Below are positions 50,871 to 60,433 of a stretch of DNA of 64,000 nucleotides, one piece after another. Every line of letters begins with the position of its first letter. The first letter of the stretch is position 1. The stretch spans positions 186,001 through 250,000 of the forward strand of contig JBCBVY010000001.1 in assembly GCA_039817385.1 (NCBI GenBank), read 5' to 3'. The notes beneath the pieces were generated by a model, which saw only the letters and a list, made by a program, of their open reading frames with translations, did not search any database and was not told the origin of the DNA. Origin of the DNA: JBCBCP01 sp039817385. Lineage in GTDB: Bacteria > Pseudomonadota > Alphaproteobacteria > Rhodobacterales > Rhodobacteraceae. The position numbers and the translations under genes are program-made.

Positions 50871-51832
50871 GCCGCCTGCCTTTGCGCCAGCGCATCCGGC
50901 AGGGCGGCGTGCAGCGCGTTCGGGTCGGTCTGGGTGAGGATATGGCGACGCAGGGGCCCGGGCGTGCCTGCGGCGTCCATGTACCAGCCGAGGTGCTTGC
51001 GCGCGACGCGCACCCCCAGATCGCGTCCATAAAAGGAGAGCATCGCGTCGTGGTGGCCGGTGACAAGGTCCACGAGCGCCGCGCCGTGCGGCACGTGCGG
51101 GCCTGTCGTGCCATTGAGCGCCGCGGCGATCTGCGCCAGCAGCCAGGGCCGCCCCTGCGCGCCGCGCCCGACCATTACACCCGCCGCGCCGGAGGCCCTC
51201 AGCGCAGCGCAGGCGGTGCGGGCACAGGTGATATCGCCGTTTGCGATGACGGGGATCGTCACGGCCTCCACGGTCCGGGCAATCGCGCCCCAATCGGCCT
51301 GGCCTTTGTAAAACTGCTGCCGCGTGCGCCCGTGGATGGCCAGCCGCGTGATGCCCGCCCCCTCGAACCGCCGCGCAAGGTCGGGCGCGTTCAGAGCGTC
51401 CGTGTCCCAGCCCAGCCGCATCTTCAGCGTGACCGGCGCCTGCACGGCCCCCACCACCGCCTCCACGATCCGCAGGGCGAGGCTTGGGTCGCGCATCAGC
51501 GCCGCGCCGGAGGCGCCGGATGTGACCTTCTTGGCCGGGCAGCCCATGTTGATGTCGATGATCTGCGCGCCCTGCGCCTCTAACATCCGTGCCGCCTCGC
51601 CCATCGGCTCTGGCTCGCGCCCCGCAAGCTGCACAGCAGAGCGTTCCGCGCCAAGGCCCAGCTCCGCCCGCTCCAGCGTGCCGGGGCGCGCGTTGAGCAG
51701 ATCGCTGCCCGCCACCATCTCGGACGTGACAAGCGTCGCACCAAAGCGCTGCACCAGCTGCCGGAACGGCAGGTCGGTGATTCCGGCCATCGGGGCCAGA
51801 AGGACGGGAATGTCGCGCAGCTCTGCGTTCAA
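50867..51832 (-). CDS. dusB: tRNA-dihydrouridine synthase B (NifR3)
   Basis: FMN-dependent reductase that makes dihydrouridine in tRNA. The product (321 residues from TTG 51832, or 329 from 51856) has the start VLLAPMAGITDLPFRQLVQR, the FMN and substrate segments IIDINMGCPAKKVTSGASGA with the catalytic cysteine, and IHGRTRQQFYKGQADW. The TTG start is preferred because AAGGA lies ten bases upstream. As in other alphaproteobacteria (nifR3 in Rhodobacter) it heads the ntr operon; ntrB overlaps it. Confidence 0.96.
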   Translation of the reverse strand: MNAELRDIPVLLAPMAGITDLPFRQLVQRFGATLVTSEMVAGSDLLNARPGTLERAELGLGAERSAVQLAGREPEPMGEAARMLEAQGAQIIDINMGCPAKKVTSGASGAALMRDPSLALRIVEAVVGAVQAPVTLKMRLGWDTDALNAPDLARRFEGAGITRLAIHGRTRQQFYKGQADWGAIARTVEAVTIPVIANGDITCARTACAALRASGAAGVMVGRGAQGRPWLLAQIAAALNGTTGPHVPHGAALVDLVTGHHDAMLSFYGRDLGVRVARKHLGWYMDAAGTPGPLRRHILTQTDPNALHAALPDALAQRQAA

Positions 51833-52003
51833 ATGCCTAATCCTTGTGCGGTGCAACGGACGTAGACCAGTGACAGGGTTTTCTCAATGAGGCAAAGCCG
51901 CTGCGCAGGGTTTTGCCGCTTGGCCCTGCACAAAAATAAGGCAGATTGCAACGCGGCTGTAAGGCAGGGTAGACAGCGCGCAGGGGTAAACCCGGAGGCC
52001 CGG

Positions 52004-52651
52004 ATGAAGACTGCCGCACTGATTGTTGCCGCCGGGCGCGGCAGGCGCGCTGGCGGGGATATCCCGAAACAGTGGCAGCCTTTGGCGGGCCAGCGGGTGC
52101 TGGATGTGACGCTGGACATCTTCCGCGCGCATCCGCGCGTGGACCTGATCGCGCTGGTGCTGCACGCGGATGATCTGGACCGCGCGCCGGGGGATGTGAT
52201 CATCGCCCAGGGCGGTGCGGACCGGGCGGAAAGCGTCCGGGCTGGCCTTGAGGCGCTGGAGGCGCACGCCCCGACCCATGTGCTGATCCATGACGTCGCG
52301 CGCCCCTGCCTGCCGGGCGCGGTAATCGGCGCAGTGCTGGACGCTTTGACCACCCACAAGGCCGCCGCCCCTGCGCTGGCCGTGACGGACGCGCTCTGGA
52401 CCGGTTCGGACGGCCGTGTGACAGGCGTGCAGAACCGCACCGGGCTCTACCGGGCGCAGACCCCGCAGGGCTTTGACTATGCCGCTATCCGCGCCGCCCA
52501 TGCCGCCCATCCCGGCGGGGCGGCCGATGATGTGGAGGTCGCCCGCGCGGCAGGCCTTGACGTGGCCATCGTGCCGGGTGACGAGGACAACCTGAAGATC
52601 ACCCTGCCCGGCGATTTCGCCCGCGCCGCGCGGATATTGGGAGCACGCTGA
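52004..52651 (+). CDS. ispD: 2-C-methyl-D-erythritol 4-phosphate cytidylyltransferase
   Basis: Third step of the MEP isoprenoid pathway, joining MEP and CTP to CDP-ME, 215 residues. It has the nucleotide signature [34 protein letters not shown] and the C-terminal [12 protein letters not shown]. In many alphaproteobacteria IspD and IspF are fused; here they are separate proteins sharing one base (TGATG). GGAGG at the ribosome-binding site supports the start. Confidence 0.96.
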   Translation: MKTAALIVAAGRGRRAGGDIPKQWQPLAGQRVLDVTLDIFRAHPRVDLIALVLHADDLDRAPGDVIIAQGGADRAESVRAGLEALEAHAPTHVLIHDVARPCLPGAVIGAVLDALTTHKAAAPALAVTDALWTGSDGRVTGVQNRTGLYRAQTPQGFDYAAIRAAHAAHPGGAADDVEVARAAGLDVAIVPGDEDNLKITLPGDFARAARILGAR

Positions 52652-53130
52652 TGGACATCCGGCTTGGCAACGGTTTTGACGTGCACGCCTTCGGCCCCGG
52701 CGATCACGTGATCCTCTGCGGTGTGCGTATTCCCCATGACGCTGGGCTGGTGGGACATTCGGACGCTGATGTCGGCATGCACACGGTGACCGACGCGATC
52801 TATGGGGCGCTGGCCCAAGGCGATATCGGGCAGCACTTTCCACCCTCCGATCCGCAGTGGAAAGGCGCCGCGTCCGAGGTTTTCCTGCGCCACGCGGTTG
52901 GGCTGGCCCAGAGCATGGGCTTCACCATCTCCAACGTCGATTGCACGCTGATCTGCGAAGTCCCCAAGATCGGCCCCCACGCCGCCGCGATGCGGGCGCA
53001 GATGGCGCGCATCATGGGGCTGGAGGCGGCGCGCGTGTCGGTGAAGGCGACCACCTCCGAACGGCTCGGCTTTACCGGGCGCGGCGAAGGCATCGCCTGC
53101 ATCGCGACCTGCGCGCTGATGTGCGGATGA
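52651..53130 (+). CDS. ispF: 2-C-methyl-D-erythritol 2,4-cyclodiphosphate synthase
   Basis: Trimeric zinc enzyme that cyclises CDP-ME phosphate, 159 residues. The motifs [15 protein letters not shown] (zinc ligands DxH), [31 protein letters not shown] and [17 protein letters not shown] are all present. It is coupled to ispD upstream and to pgpA downstream (ATGA overlap), so isoprenoid and phospholipid genes are translated in series. Confidence 0.97.
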   Translation: MDIRLGNGFDVHAFGPGDHVILCGVRIPHDAGLVGHSDADVGMHTVTDAIYGALAQGDIGQHFPPSDPQWKGAASEVFLRHAVGLAQSMGFTISNVDCTLICEVPKIGPHAAAMRAQMARIMGLEAARVSVKATTSERLGFTGRGEGIACIATCALMCG

Positions 53131-53627
53131 TCGGCCCGACGATCCCCCGGCTGATCGCCTCGGTGCTTGGCGTTGGTTACCAGCGGCCCGCCCCAGGGAC
53201 GTGGGGCTCGGCCCTCGCCTTGCCCTGGGCGTGGCTGCTGCACGAGATGGGCGGGTTCGGCGCGCTGGTGGTGGCAACGGCGGTGGCGTTTTTTCTGGGC
53301 TGGTGGGCGACCGCGCAGATGCTCACGCCGCAAGACAAGGACCCAAGCTGGATTGTGATCGACGAGCTGGCGGGCATGTGGCTGGCGCTCTGGCCGCTCA
53401 GCTTTGCGGCCAGCGCGCGCGAGATCGACGTGCTGGCGATGTGGCCCGGGTGGATCAGCGCCTTTGTCCTCTTTCGCCTGTTCGACATCTGGAAGCCCTG
53501 GCTGGTCGGCATGGCCGACCGGCGCGGCGATGCGCTGGGCGTGATGCTGGATGACATGGTCGCGGGGCTGTTCGCGGCGCTTGGCACGCTGGCGCTGGCC
53601 GCATTCGCGCATGGGGTGCTGATGTGA
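53127..53627 (+). CDS. pgpA: phosphatidylglycerophosphatase A
   Basis: Membrane phosphatase that removes phosphate from phosphatidylglycerophosphate to give phosphatidylglycerol, 166 residues. The signature includes [47 protein letters not shown] and [19 protein letters not shown], with the conserved aspartates of the family. Three or four membrane helices are seen. It overlaps ispF (ATGA) and cinA (GTGA). Confidence 0.96.
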   Translation: MIGPTIPRLIASVLGVGYQRPAPGTWGSALALPWAWLLHEMGGFGALVVATAVAFFLGWWATAQMLTPQDKDPSWIVIDELAGMWLALWPLSFAASAREIDVLAMWPGWISAFVLFRLFDIWKPWLVGMADRRGDALGVMLDDMVAGLFAALGTLALAAFAHGVLM

Positions 53628-54091
53628 GCGCGGTTGCGGTGCTGGAGGCGGCCCGCGCGGCGGGCGTAATGATCGCCACGGCGGAATCCTGCACAGGCGG
53701 CATGGTCGCTGCGGCGCTGACGGACATTCCGGGCTCTTCGGCCGTCGTGGACCGCGGCTTTGTCACCTATTCCAACGCGGCCAAGACGGACATGCTGGGC
53801 GTGCCCGCGGCCCTGATCACGCGGCACGGCGCGGTGTCCGAACAGGTCGCTGCCGTGATGGCCCTTGGTGCGGTCAGCCGGTCGGGCGCGCAGCTCGCCG
53901 TGTCCATCACCGGCGTTGCAGGCCCTGGCGGCACCGATGCCAAGCCCGAAGGCATGGTCTGTTTCGGCACCGCGATGGACGGGGCCGTGATGACACAGAC
54001 GGTGCAGTTCGGCGCGCTAGGCCGGGATGCCGTGCGCTGCGCCGCCCGGGACCATGCGCTGGGCCTTCTACTGCAGCGGCTGCAAGGCTGA
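53624..54091 (+). CDS. CinA family protein (nicotinamide-nucleotide amidohydrolase type)
   Basis: A 155-residue protein equal to the C-terminal (PncC) domain of CinA, which deamidates NMN to nicotinate mononucleotide. The segments IATAESCTGGMVAAALTDIP, DRGFVTYSNAAKTDMLGVP and SITGVAGPGGTDAKPEGMV are characteristic. The start is GTG 53624 overlapping pgpA. Its 3' end overlaps 24 bases of the convergent MmgE/PrpD gene, an unusually long convergent overlap. Confidence 0.94.
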   Translation: MSAVAVLEAARAAGVMIATAESCTGGMVAAALTDIPGSSAVVDRGFVTYSNAAKTDMLGVPAALITRHGAVSEQVAAVMALGAVSRSGAQLAVSITGVAGPGGTDAKPEGMVCFGTAMDGAVMTQTVQFGALGRDAVRCAARDHALGLLLQRLQG

Positions 54092-55297
54092 GACAAAAGC
54101 GCCAAGGTCGCTCGCCTCGATCGCCTGCCACAGCGCCGCCGCACGTGATCCGATCAGCGCCTGCGCCTTCGCCTGAACCCGCGCCTTGCGGTCTGCATAA
54201 GCGGCGGGTGCGGCGAGGTCATGGACATGAATGGCGCCGTCTAGGGCCACCCGCGCCTGCATTTCGGTCAGGCTGTCGTCGGGCGTGACGTGGACCCGGT
54301 CTCGAAAGGACACCAGCGCCGGGTCTGTTGCACAGGCATCCGTAAAGGCCGTGATGTCGGCGGTGCTGTGCCCGTGCGCCGCCATCGCGATCACGTGCCG
54401 GTAAGAGAATTTCGCGCCCAGGCCGGTGTCCGGCGCAGGTTGGTTGCACACGCTCATCCAGCGGGGGTGGGTGAAAACCTCGATCCGGCTGGCTCCCGCC
54501 AGATCAACGCCCGCCACCGCCTCCAGCGCCGCATGCAGCCCGTGGCAGCAGGCGTGGTATTTGTGGCTGACCTGCCCCATGCGCCAGGCAAAGGGCACGT
54601 CCTGCCCAGCACCGTGGAAAACCTCACCAAAGGCCTGCACGCCCTGCCCCGCCCCGGTCATGCCGACACGCGCCCAAAGCGCGGCCTCCACCCCCGCCCG
54701 CGCGGCAAGCCCCGCATTCAGCGGCTTGCCCATCGTGCCGAACTGCGCCTTGAGCCCCGAGGCCATCGTCGCCACCAGCCCCAAAGCGTGCCGCATCTGC
54801 GCTTGCGGCAGGGCGAGCACCCGGCCCGCCGCCACGCAGGCGCCGAAAGCCCCGGCGGTCGCGGTCTGGTGCAGCCCGATCTGGTAATGGCCCCGGCCCA
54901 GCCAGAGGCCCATCGCCACCGATGCCTCCGCCCCGGCCAGCGCCGCATCGAGCGCGCAGGCCATATCGGCCCCTTCCGCCTGCGCTGCGGCCAGCGCGGC
55001 AGAGACCACAACAACCGAGGGGTGCCCGATATGGGCAAAATGCGTGTCGTCATAGTCGAGCGCATGGGACAGCGTGCCGTTCACCAGCGCCGCCTCTGCT
55101 GGACCGGACAAGGCGTTATCAAAACGCAGGCATGGACCCTCACCGTGGGCCGCCCGCGCCCAGGCCGCAAATCCGCCATCTGCCGCGCCCGCAATCCCGC
55201 AGGCCGCCCAGTCCAGCACCGACAGGCGCATGACGGCCCGCACATCCTCCGGCGCCTCCTCGGCACCGTACCGCAAAAAGAGTTCCGTAATATCCAT
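54068..55297 (-). CDS. MmgE/PrpD family protein
   Basis: A 409-residue member of the 2-methylcitrate dehydratase/cis-aconitate decarboxylase/immune-responsive-gene-1 superfamily. It has SVLDWAACGIAGAA, the active-site segment HALDYDDTHFAHIGHPSVVV, and GLHQTATAGAFGACVAAGRV. It lacks methylcitrate-cycle neighbours, so the substrate is unclear; members also include itaconate- and iminodisuccinate-related enzymes. The ATG at 55297 (MDITELFLRYG) is the start that gives the usual N terminus. Confidence 0.93.
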   Translation of the reverse strand: MDITELFLRYGAEEAPEDVRAVMRLSVLDWAACGIAGAADGGFAAWARAAHGEGPCLRFDNALSGPAEAALVNGTLSHALDYDDTHFAHIGHPSVVVVSAALAAAQAEGADMACALDAALAGAEASVAMGLWLGRGHYQIGLHQTATAGAFGACVAAGRVLALPQAQMRHALGLVATMASGLKAQFGTMGKPLNAGLAARAGVEAALWARVGMTGAGQGVQAFGEVFHGAGQDVPFAWRMGQVSHKYHACCHGLHAALEAVAGVDLAGASRIEVFTHPRWMSVCNQPAPDTGLGAKFSYRHVIAMAAHGHSTADITAFTDACATDPALVSFRDRVHVTPDDSLTEMQARVALDGAIHVHDLAAPAAYADRKARVQAKAQALIGSRAAALWQAIEASDLGAFVSALQPLQ

Positions 55298-55393
55298 GCG
55301 CACAACAGACACCGCGCAAGGCAAAACGCCAACCCCTTCACTTGGCGAAATAAACCTCCCCCCGGAGGGCCGGGTTATCACAAGGCAGTACGG

Positions 55394-55837
55394 CTACCCG
55401 TAAAGCTCCGCCGCCCGCCGCTCGAACGCGCGCACGATACGCTGCATCGCTTCGTTGAAAACCACCCCGATGATCCCCTGCAACACACGGTTGCGAAACT
55501 CGAAATCCACGTGGAAGGAGACGTCGCACCCGTCCTCGGCTTCGGCAAAGGCCCAGTTCGACACCATGTAGCGGAACGGGCCGTCGAGATACTCGGTATC
55601 GATCTGGCGCGCTTCCGGGTGCAACGCGACACGGCTGGTGAAGCGCTCCCGAAACACCTTGAAGGAAATCACCAGGTCCGCCGTCATGATCTGCGACGCG
55701 CCATCGGGCTCCACCGTGCGCACGCGCGCGGCCGCGCACCAGGGCAGGAATTGTGGGTATTTCGCCACATCGGCGACCAGATCGTACATCTGCTGGGCGC
55801 TGTATGGCAGGCGTTTCGTCTCAGAATGGGTTGGCAT
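55394..55837 (-). CDS. COQ10-type ubiquinone-binding START-domain protein
   Basis: A 147-residue SRPBCC/START-fold protein of the Coq10/RatA family, which binds ubiquinone and helps its use in respiration. Signature: [71 protein letters not shown]. The E. coli RatA homologue was called a toxin but the alphaproteobacterial proteins behave as Coq10. It is divergent from the phosphoribosyltransferase gene. Confidence 0.92.
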   Translation of the reverse strand: MPTHSETKRLPYSAQQMYDLVADVAKYPQFLPWCAAARVRTVEPDGASQIMTADLVISFKVFRERFTSRVALHPEARQIDTEYLDGPFRYMVSNWAFAEAEDGCDVSFHVDFEFRNRVLQGIIGVVFNEAMQRIVRAFERRAAELYG

Positions 55838-55904
55838 GGCGCCCCTGTATTTTCGGCTGGCCTGCCATGTGTTACGAGTGCCGCGGCAAATCAAGGGGAG
55901 CGCG

Positions 55905-56444
55905 ATGGGGCAGCGGCCATATGTCATAGACCAGATGATCTCGGCCAAGGCGATTTCCGCCCGGATCGAAGCGCTGGCAAGCGAGATCGAGGCGTCTTTT
56001 GCGGGCACGGAGAAGCTGGTTGTCGTCGGACTTTTGCGCGGCTCCTTCGTGTTTATCGCGGACCTTGTGCGCGAGCTGGATTTGCCCATCGAAGTCGATT
56101 TTCTGGAAGCGTCCAGCTATGGCAGCGGCATGGAATCGTCGCGTGAGGTTCGAATTCTGAAAGACCTGCGCGGCCCGATCGAAGGGCTCGATGTGCTGGT
56201 GGTGGAGGATCTGGTCGATACTGGCCACACGATGGCCCATGTTCTGAAGCTGCTGGCCTCGCGCGGGCCTGCGCGGCTGCGCTCCATCGCGCTGATGGAC
56301 AAGCCATCGCGCCGGGAAGTCGATGTGAAGGCAGACTGGACGGGGTTCGAGATCCCGGATGAATTTGTCGTTGGCTACGGGATCGACTACGCGCAGCGCG
56401 ACCGCAACCTGCCGTTCATCGGCAAGGTTCGGTTCACCGACTGA
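55905..56444 (+). CDS. hpt: hypoxanthine phosphoribosyltransferase-like protein
   Basis: Purine salvage enzyme joining PRPP and hypoxanthine or guanine, 179 residues. It has a [20 protein letters not shown] segment, the PRPP motif [19 protein letters not shown] and [13 protein letters not shown] near the end. AAGGGGAG precedes the ATG. The gene overlaps the small membrane protein gene at its stop (TGATG). Confidence 0.93.
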   Translation: MGQRPYVIDQMISAKAISARIEALASEIEASFAGTEKLVVVGLLRGSFVFIADLVRELDLPIEVDFLEASSYGSGMESSREVRILKDLRGPIEGLDVLVVEDLVDTGHTMAHVLKLLASRGPARLRSIALMDKPSRREVDVKADWTGFEIPDEFVVGYGIDYAQRDRNLPFIGKVRFTD

Positions 56445-56608
56445 TGCGCTGGCTGCTGATGATGTCGCAATGGGCGCGCAATCCGCCTTCGGACCGGCGC
56501 GTGGCGCTGGTGTTCGGGGTGATCGTGCTGGTGCTGGTCATCTGGGGGATCGAGGCGCTGGGCTACTGGCCCGACTGGGCAACGGCAGAGCGGATACGAA
56601 TGCGTTAG
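56444..56608 (+). CDS. small membrane protein, 54 residues
   Basis: A short gene that starts at the stop codon of the phosphoribosyltransferase gene (TGATG) and ends with TAG at 56608. The product begins [20 protein letters not shown] and has one hydrophobic helix (ALVFGVIVLVLVIWGIEALG), then [14 protein letters not shown]. The coupling, the single clean transmembrane helix and the similarity to small proteins I recall from related Rhodobacteraceae support it as real. Function unknown. Its stop shares four bases with the convergent EamA gene's stop. Confidence 0.75.
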   Translation: MRWLLMMSQWARNPPSDRRVALVFGVIVLVLVIWGIEALGYWPDWATAERIRMR

Positions 56609-57534
56609 CCGGGTGCGCGCCGCAGCCCGCGCAGCGCCCCCATTGCAATCGACAGGCCCAGCGAGGCCAGCGCCGCGCCCACCCACTCCCCACCGCTGGG
56701 CCATTCACCCACCAGCGGAATGCCAATCACCAGCGCCACCGCGGGCACAATCGCCGGGAACAGCGAGGCCCGCGTCACGCCAAGCAGCGCCACCGCACGC
56801 CCGTAAGCCGCAATCGCCAGAACTGAGGCGAGCACGCCATGCACCAGCGCCAGCCCCGCAAAATCCAAGGCCGGCAGGGCAGCCAGCCCGCTGCTGTCCA
56901 TCACGGTAAGGTAGAGGGGCAAGAAACACAAAGCAGAAACCACGTTTATCGCGGCCGTGGCGGCCAACCCTGGCACAGACCAGCGCCGGAGCAGGACGGT
57001 GAACACGGCCCACATCGCCCCCGCCCCCACGAAATAGAGTTGCCCCTGCCACGCGCCGGGGATCGGCGCGCCGGACACGGCGATCAGGGCGATGCCGGTC
57101 AGCACAAGGCCCAGGCCAATCACCTGCGCGCGCCCCAGACGCTCGCCGATGAACGCCACGGCGATCAGCGTCGCAACAATGACCGCCGATGAGGGCTGGA
57201 TCACCGCACCATGCGCCAATGGCACGGTCTGGAACCCGGTAGAGGCAAGAAGCGGAAAGATAGGCCCGGCAAACACCGCCAGCGCCGCGCCCCGCCGCCA
57301 TCCGACACCCGCCAGATCACGCAGCGCCCCGCGCGCCAGCAGCCAAGGCAGCATGACCGCGGCCCCGATGCCGTAGCGCAGCGCGATCACATCTGCCGGC
57401 GACAACCCCGTCGACACCGCACGGCGCAAATACGTCAGGTAGAGCGCCCACATCACCGCGGCGCTCAGCCCATAGAGCGCCCCCGCGCGGGTGTTACCCA
57501 AGCTTGGCGTGCCGCGCCGCGCGCAAGCGGGCAA
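56605..57534 (-). CDS. DMT superfamily transporter (EamA)
   Basis: A ten-helix exporter-type protein of about 309 residues with two EamA repeats ([20 protein letters not shown] in the first, [20 protein letters not shown] in the second). It is the second EamA protein of the window and is not close in sequence to the one at 43803. No ATG is available at the right place; TTG at 57534 (used here) lies inside the end of lipA on the same strand, and TTG 57501 is an alternative. It probably depends on lipA transcription. Substrate unknown. Confidence 0.88.
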   Translation of the reverse strand: MPACARRGTPSLGNTRAGALYGLSAAVMWALYLTYLRRAVSTGLSPADVIALRYGIGAAVMLPWLLARGALRDLAGVGWRRGAALAVFAGPIFPLLASTGFQTVPLAHGAVIQPSSAVIVATLIAVAFIGERLGRAQVIGLGLVLTGIALIAVSGAPIPGAWQGQLYFVGAGAMWAVFTVLLRRWSVPGLAATAAINVVSALCFLPLYLTVMDSSGLAALPALDFAGLALVHGVLASVLAIAAYGRAVALLGVTRASLFPAIVPAVALVIGIPLVGEWPSGGEWVGAALASLGLSIAMGALRGLRRAPG

Positions 57535-58441
57535 AATCGTCGCCCGCGTGATAAGACGAGCGCGTCAGCGGCGTGGCCGAGACCATCAGGAAGCCTTTGC
57601 CATAGGCCGCCTTTTCATAGGCCGCGAACTCTTCAGGTGTGACAAAGCGGTCCACCCTGTGGTGCTTGGGGGTGGGTTGCAGGTACTGGCCGATGGTCAG
57701 GAAGTCGATGTCCGCGGCGCGCATGTCCTCCATCACCTGCATCACAGCTTGCCGATCCTCGCCGAGGCCGACCATGATGCCGGATTTGGTAAACATGGAC
57801 GGGTCAAGCTCTTTCACCCGTTGCAGCAGGCGCAGGGAGTGGAAGTAACGCGCGCCGGGGCGCACTTCGGGGTAGAGGCCAGGTACGGTTTCGAGGTTGT
57901 GGTTGAAAACGTCGGGGCGCGCCTCAATGACCACTTCCAGCACGGCGGGATCACATTTGATGAAATCCGGCGTGAGGATTTCGATGGTCGTGTCCGGGCT
58001 GCGGTGGCGGACCGCGCGGATGGTCTGGGCAAAGTGATCTGCGCCGCCGTCTTCGATATCGTCGCGGTCAACGGAGGTGATGACCACATGGTTCAGCCCC
58101 AGCTTTTCCACCGCATGGGCCACGCGGCCCGGTTCAAACGCGTCGAGCGCTTCGGGCGGCTTGCCGGTCGCGATGTTGCAGAAGGTGCAGGCGCGGGTGC
58201 AGACCTCACCCATGATCATCATGGTGGCGTGGCCCTGGCTCCAGCATTCGCCGACATTGGGGCAGCCCGCCTCTTCGCAGACGGTGACCAGCTTGTTGTC
58301 GCGCATGATCTTCGCGGTTTCCGAATAACCCGCCCCGCCGGGGGCTTTTACGCGAATCCAGCCGGGCTTCTTGGGCTGCGGATTATCCGGGCGGCGCGCC
58401 TTTTCGGGGTGCCGCTGCTCGGGGATTTTGAGGTCACGCAT
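57494..58441 (-). CDS. lipA: lipoyl synthase
   Basis: Radical-SAM enzyme that inserts two sulfurs into octanoyl groups on carrier proteins to make lipoate, 315 residues. The auxiliary cluster motif [12 protein letters not shown] and the radical-SAM motif CTRACTFC are both present, as is the late [10 protein letters not shown] serine region. A dyad lies 17-41 bases upstream. The lipB gene is not adjacent. The gene runs 41 bases into the EamA gene. Confidence 0.97.
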   Translation of the reverse strand: MRDLKIPEQRHPEKARRPDNPQPKKPGWIRVKAPGGAGYSETAKIMRDNKLVTVCEEAGCPNVGECWSQGHATMMIMGEVCTRACTFCNIATGKPPEALDAFEPGRVAHAVEKLGLNHVVITSVDRDDIEDGGADHFAQTIRAVRHRSPDTTIEILTPDFIKCDPAVLEVVIEARPDVFNHNLETVPGLYPEVRPGARYFHSLRLLQRVKELDPSMFTKSGIMVGLGEDRQAVMQVMEDMRAADIDFLTIGQYLQPTPKHHRVDRFVTPEEFAAYEKAAYGKGFLMVSATPLTRSSYHAGDDFARLRAARHAKLG

Positions 58442-58457
58442 GGGGCGGTCCAGGATT

Positions 58458-58482
58458 GTTCAGCGTTAAACTTTCTCTGAAC
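58458..58482 (-). promoter_or_regulatory. dyad upstream of lipA
   Basis: GTTCAG and CTGAAC arms separated by 13 AT-rich bases (with TTAAAC) lie just upstream of the lipA start. This could be a repressor site or a chance dyad; no matching regulator is adjacent. Confidence 0.3.
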
Positions 58483-58531
58483 ATAGGGGCGCGCGCGGCG
58501 AAAGCCCACGTGGCGCAACGCCGCTATGCGT

Positions 58532-59092
58532 TCAGTAGCGGCGCCGAAAGCCGAAGAGGTACGCGTTGGAGCCTGCATCAACCGAGAAAAGGCCGTACGC
58601 ATCCGAGCGGTGGTGCAGCCGCAGGAACAGGGTTGAATCGGGATCCGGCCGCGCAAATTCAATCTCGGCCATCCAGTGCAGCAAGAATTGCTGGGACGCG
58701 CCGCTGCGGGCAATTTCCACCTCGGGTACGTCGGTGGCATAGGACAGGCCAATACCGCCCCCGATGGAATGGAAAAAACGGCTTTCCGGCAGCATGTAGC
58801 GCAAGGTGACCGGCACGCTCAGCTCAAAGTGGTCTTGCGTGCCTGCATGTGCGGTCAGCTGCGCCTCCACGCCCAAGCGGAACGGACCATTGCCCAGCTG
58901 CCGGTCCCAGCCGATGGCCGCCGCAAGCATGTAGCTGTCGGCAAAATCAACCTCGGGCGGCCAGAGCGCTTCGTGCCAGCTGCCATTGGTCAGCACACCT
59001 GCCGCGCCCGAGGCGTGCCAGCGGCCCTCTGCCGCCGCGCTGCCTGCGATGAGACAAAGCGCAAACGCGATGGCTTTCAAAAACGATGTCAT
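58532..59092 (-). CDS. outer-membrane-type beta-barrel protein (lipid A deacylase-like), unknown
   Basis: A 186-residue secreted protein with signal peptide MTSFLKAIAFALCLIAGSAA (cleavage near AAAEG). The mature part has alternating strands (YMLAAAIGWDRQLGNG; FELSVPVTLRYMLPESRFF; IGGGIGLSYATDVPEVEIAR; STLFLRLHHRSDAYGLFSVD) and ends in aromatic Tyr, the pattern of an eight-strand outer-membrane barrel. The HHRSDAYGLFSVDAGSNAY region resembles PagL-type lipid A deacylases (H..S), but this is a weak resemblance. The start at 59092 is chosen for the signal peptide. Confidence 0.72.
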   Translation of the reverse strand: MTSFLKAIAFALCLIAGSAAAEGRWHASGAAGVLTNGSWHEALWPPEVDFADSYMLAAAIGWDRQLGNGPFRLGVEAQLTAHAGTQDHFELSVPVTLRYMLPESRFFHSIGGGIGLSYATDVPEVEIARSGASQQFLLHWMAEIEFARPDPDSTLFLRLHHRSDAYGLFSVDAGSNAYLFGFRRRY

Positions 59093-59238
59093 GTCGCTGT
59101 CCCGGTCCATCCTTTGCCGCGACCATAATCCACCCTGCCCGCCGCGCATAAGCTTTTCATAGGGCCGCGGCGCATCGTGCCGCAAGAGACACAGAAATGA
59201 GGCAAAGCGGCCCAGCATGCGGACGGTTGTCTGCGGCG

Positions 59239-60333
59239 CTAGCCGATCAGGCCGCCGCCCGCGCCATAGGTGTCTTCGTAGTGGCGCTGCAGCCGGTGCA
59301 GCGCAATGCGCAGAACGATTTTGCCCGAACGGGCCGACCAGCCCAGCTTTTTCTCCGCTGTTTCCAACCCTTCGAGGTAGCAGCAACAGCGCAGCGCAAC
59401 ATCCGACAGGCCTGGGCCAAGATCGGTCAGGGCCGCGGCCACGCGGCTGCGCGCGGCCTCTGGCCCCGAGCCTTGCACCGGCGCGGTGCCGCGGGCGCCG
59501 CCGTCCAGGAACCGGTCCCAGTTCTGGGCGACCTTGGGGCCCATATTCGCCAGCTCGAAATCCTCACGCAGACGTTCACCCGCGCTCACAAGGCGGTCAT
59601 CGAGAAAGGGCGTGCCATCCTTGTCCCGCCGCCGCGCGAGCGTCACAAGGGGCGAATCGGACACGCCATAGCGCAAGCGGCGGTGGCGCAGATCTTCGGC
59701 GGCTGGCTCCGCCCCCGCAAACGCGGCGGGCGCTTCGGCAAAGCCGGCCGGGCCTGCCGCTTGCACCATCTTTTCGAGCGCCGCACGGCCTGCTGCGGTA
59801 ATCTCATACCGGGTGATGCGGCCTGGCTTCGCCGCACTAATCCAACCGTTTAAGGCCAACGCTTCGGCGAGCGCCCGATCCACAACTGCCGTGCGCTGGG
59901 AGCCGCCCGTCGCACCTTCGCGCACCACAACGGCCTTCTCCATGTCTGCGGCAACCGCAAGCACGGCCCCAGCTTCGCAAAGGCGGCGCAGGATGCGCGC
60001 CGCGTCCTGTTGGAAATTTGCATCATTGGACGGCAGTGCCGTCTCGGTCTGGCTGCTTGGCATAGGAGCTTTCCCAAACTGCGTGTGCGCAGGGTGCGCG
60101 GTTTTGTACTCTCGGCCCAGCGTGCGGAGGGCGGCGTCGATCAGCGGGTCGTCCCGGCGCGTTTCGAACTTCCGGATCTGCCGCAAGACGGTCGAGGCGT
60201 GCTGGCCATTGCGCCGTGCAAGCTCGCGGATCGTCAGCCCGCCCTCGATATGGGCGAGATAGGCGCGGGCTCCGCTTGGAACCCAGGATGGAAGTCGCGG
60301 GCCGGCACCCGGCCCAATCAGGACGTGAGGCAT
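59239..60333 (-). CDS. DUF6456-type protein with helix-turn-helix
   Basis: A 364-residue protein with an N-terminal HTH (YLAHIEGGLTIRELARRNGQ, then HASTVLRQIRKFETRRDD), a second winged-helix-like part (LAEALALNGWISAAKPGRIT RY... in the middle), and a C-terminal domain (FLDDRLVSAGERLREDFELA, then LGPGLSDVALRCCCYLEGLE) that I associate with the Rhodobacterales DUF6456 family. It is probably a DNA-binding regulator. The ATG at 60333 has AAGGGGGAA upstream. The intergenic region it faces contains DnaA boxes and a CtrA-like site. Confidence 0.85.
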   Translation of the reverse strand: MPHVLIGPGAGPRLPSWVPSGARAYLAHIEGGLTIRELARRNGQHASTVLRQIRKFETRRDDPLIDAALRTLGREYKTAHPAHTQFGKAPMPSSQTETALPSNDANFQQDAARILRRLCEAGAVLAVAADMEKAVVVREGATGGSQRTAVVDRALAEALALNGWISAAKPGRITRYEITAAGRAALEKMVQAAGPAGFAEAPAAFAGAEPAAEDLRHRRLRYGVSDSPLVTLARRRDKDGTPFLDDRLVSAGERLREDFELANMGPKVAQNWDRFLDGGARGTAPVQGSGPEAARSRVAAALTDLGPGLSDVALRCCCYLEGLETAEKKLGWSARSGKIVLRIALHRLQRHYEDTYGAGGGLIG

Positions 60334-60356
60334 AACAACCGTTCCCCCTTGGCCGC

Positions 60357-60377
60357 TTGTCCACAGATTTATCCACA
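60357..60377 (+). promoter_or_regulatory. two DnaA boxes
   Basis: TTATCCACA at 60369-60377 is a perfect DnaA box, and TTGTCCACA at 60357-60365 is a one-mismatch copy in the same direction, three bases apart. They lie just upstream of the DUF6456-type gene. DnaA may act here as a transcription factor or the site may titrate DnaA. Confidence 0.55.
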
Positions 60378-60396
60378 CAACCTAAACGTGCATTGG

Positions 60397-60411
60397 TTAC
60401 CGGTTTGTTAA
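60397..60411 (+). promoter_or_regulatory. CtrA-like binding site
   Basis: TTACCGGTTTGTTAA matches the CtrA pattern TTAA-N7-TTAA with one mismatch and exact spacing. It stands 20 bases from the DnaA boxes in the same intergenic region. CtrA is a conserved alphaproteobacterial cell-cycle and motility regulator. Confidence 0.4.
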
Positions 60412-60433
60412 AATTCTGCGTGATGCCGAGCAT

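Noticed and set aside
48891..51032. 713-codon open frame opposite ntrC, ntrB and dusB
   Set aside because: Same shadow effect of biased third positions; it crosses three real genes and shows no family features.
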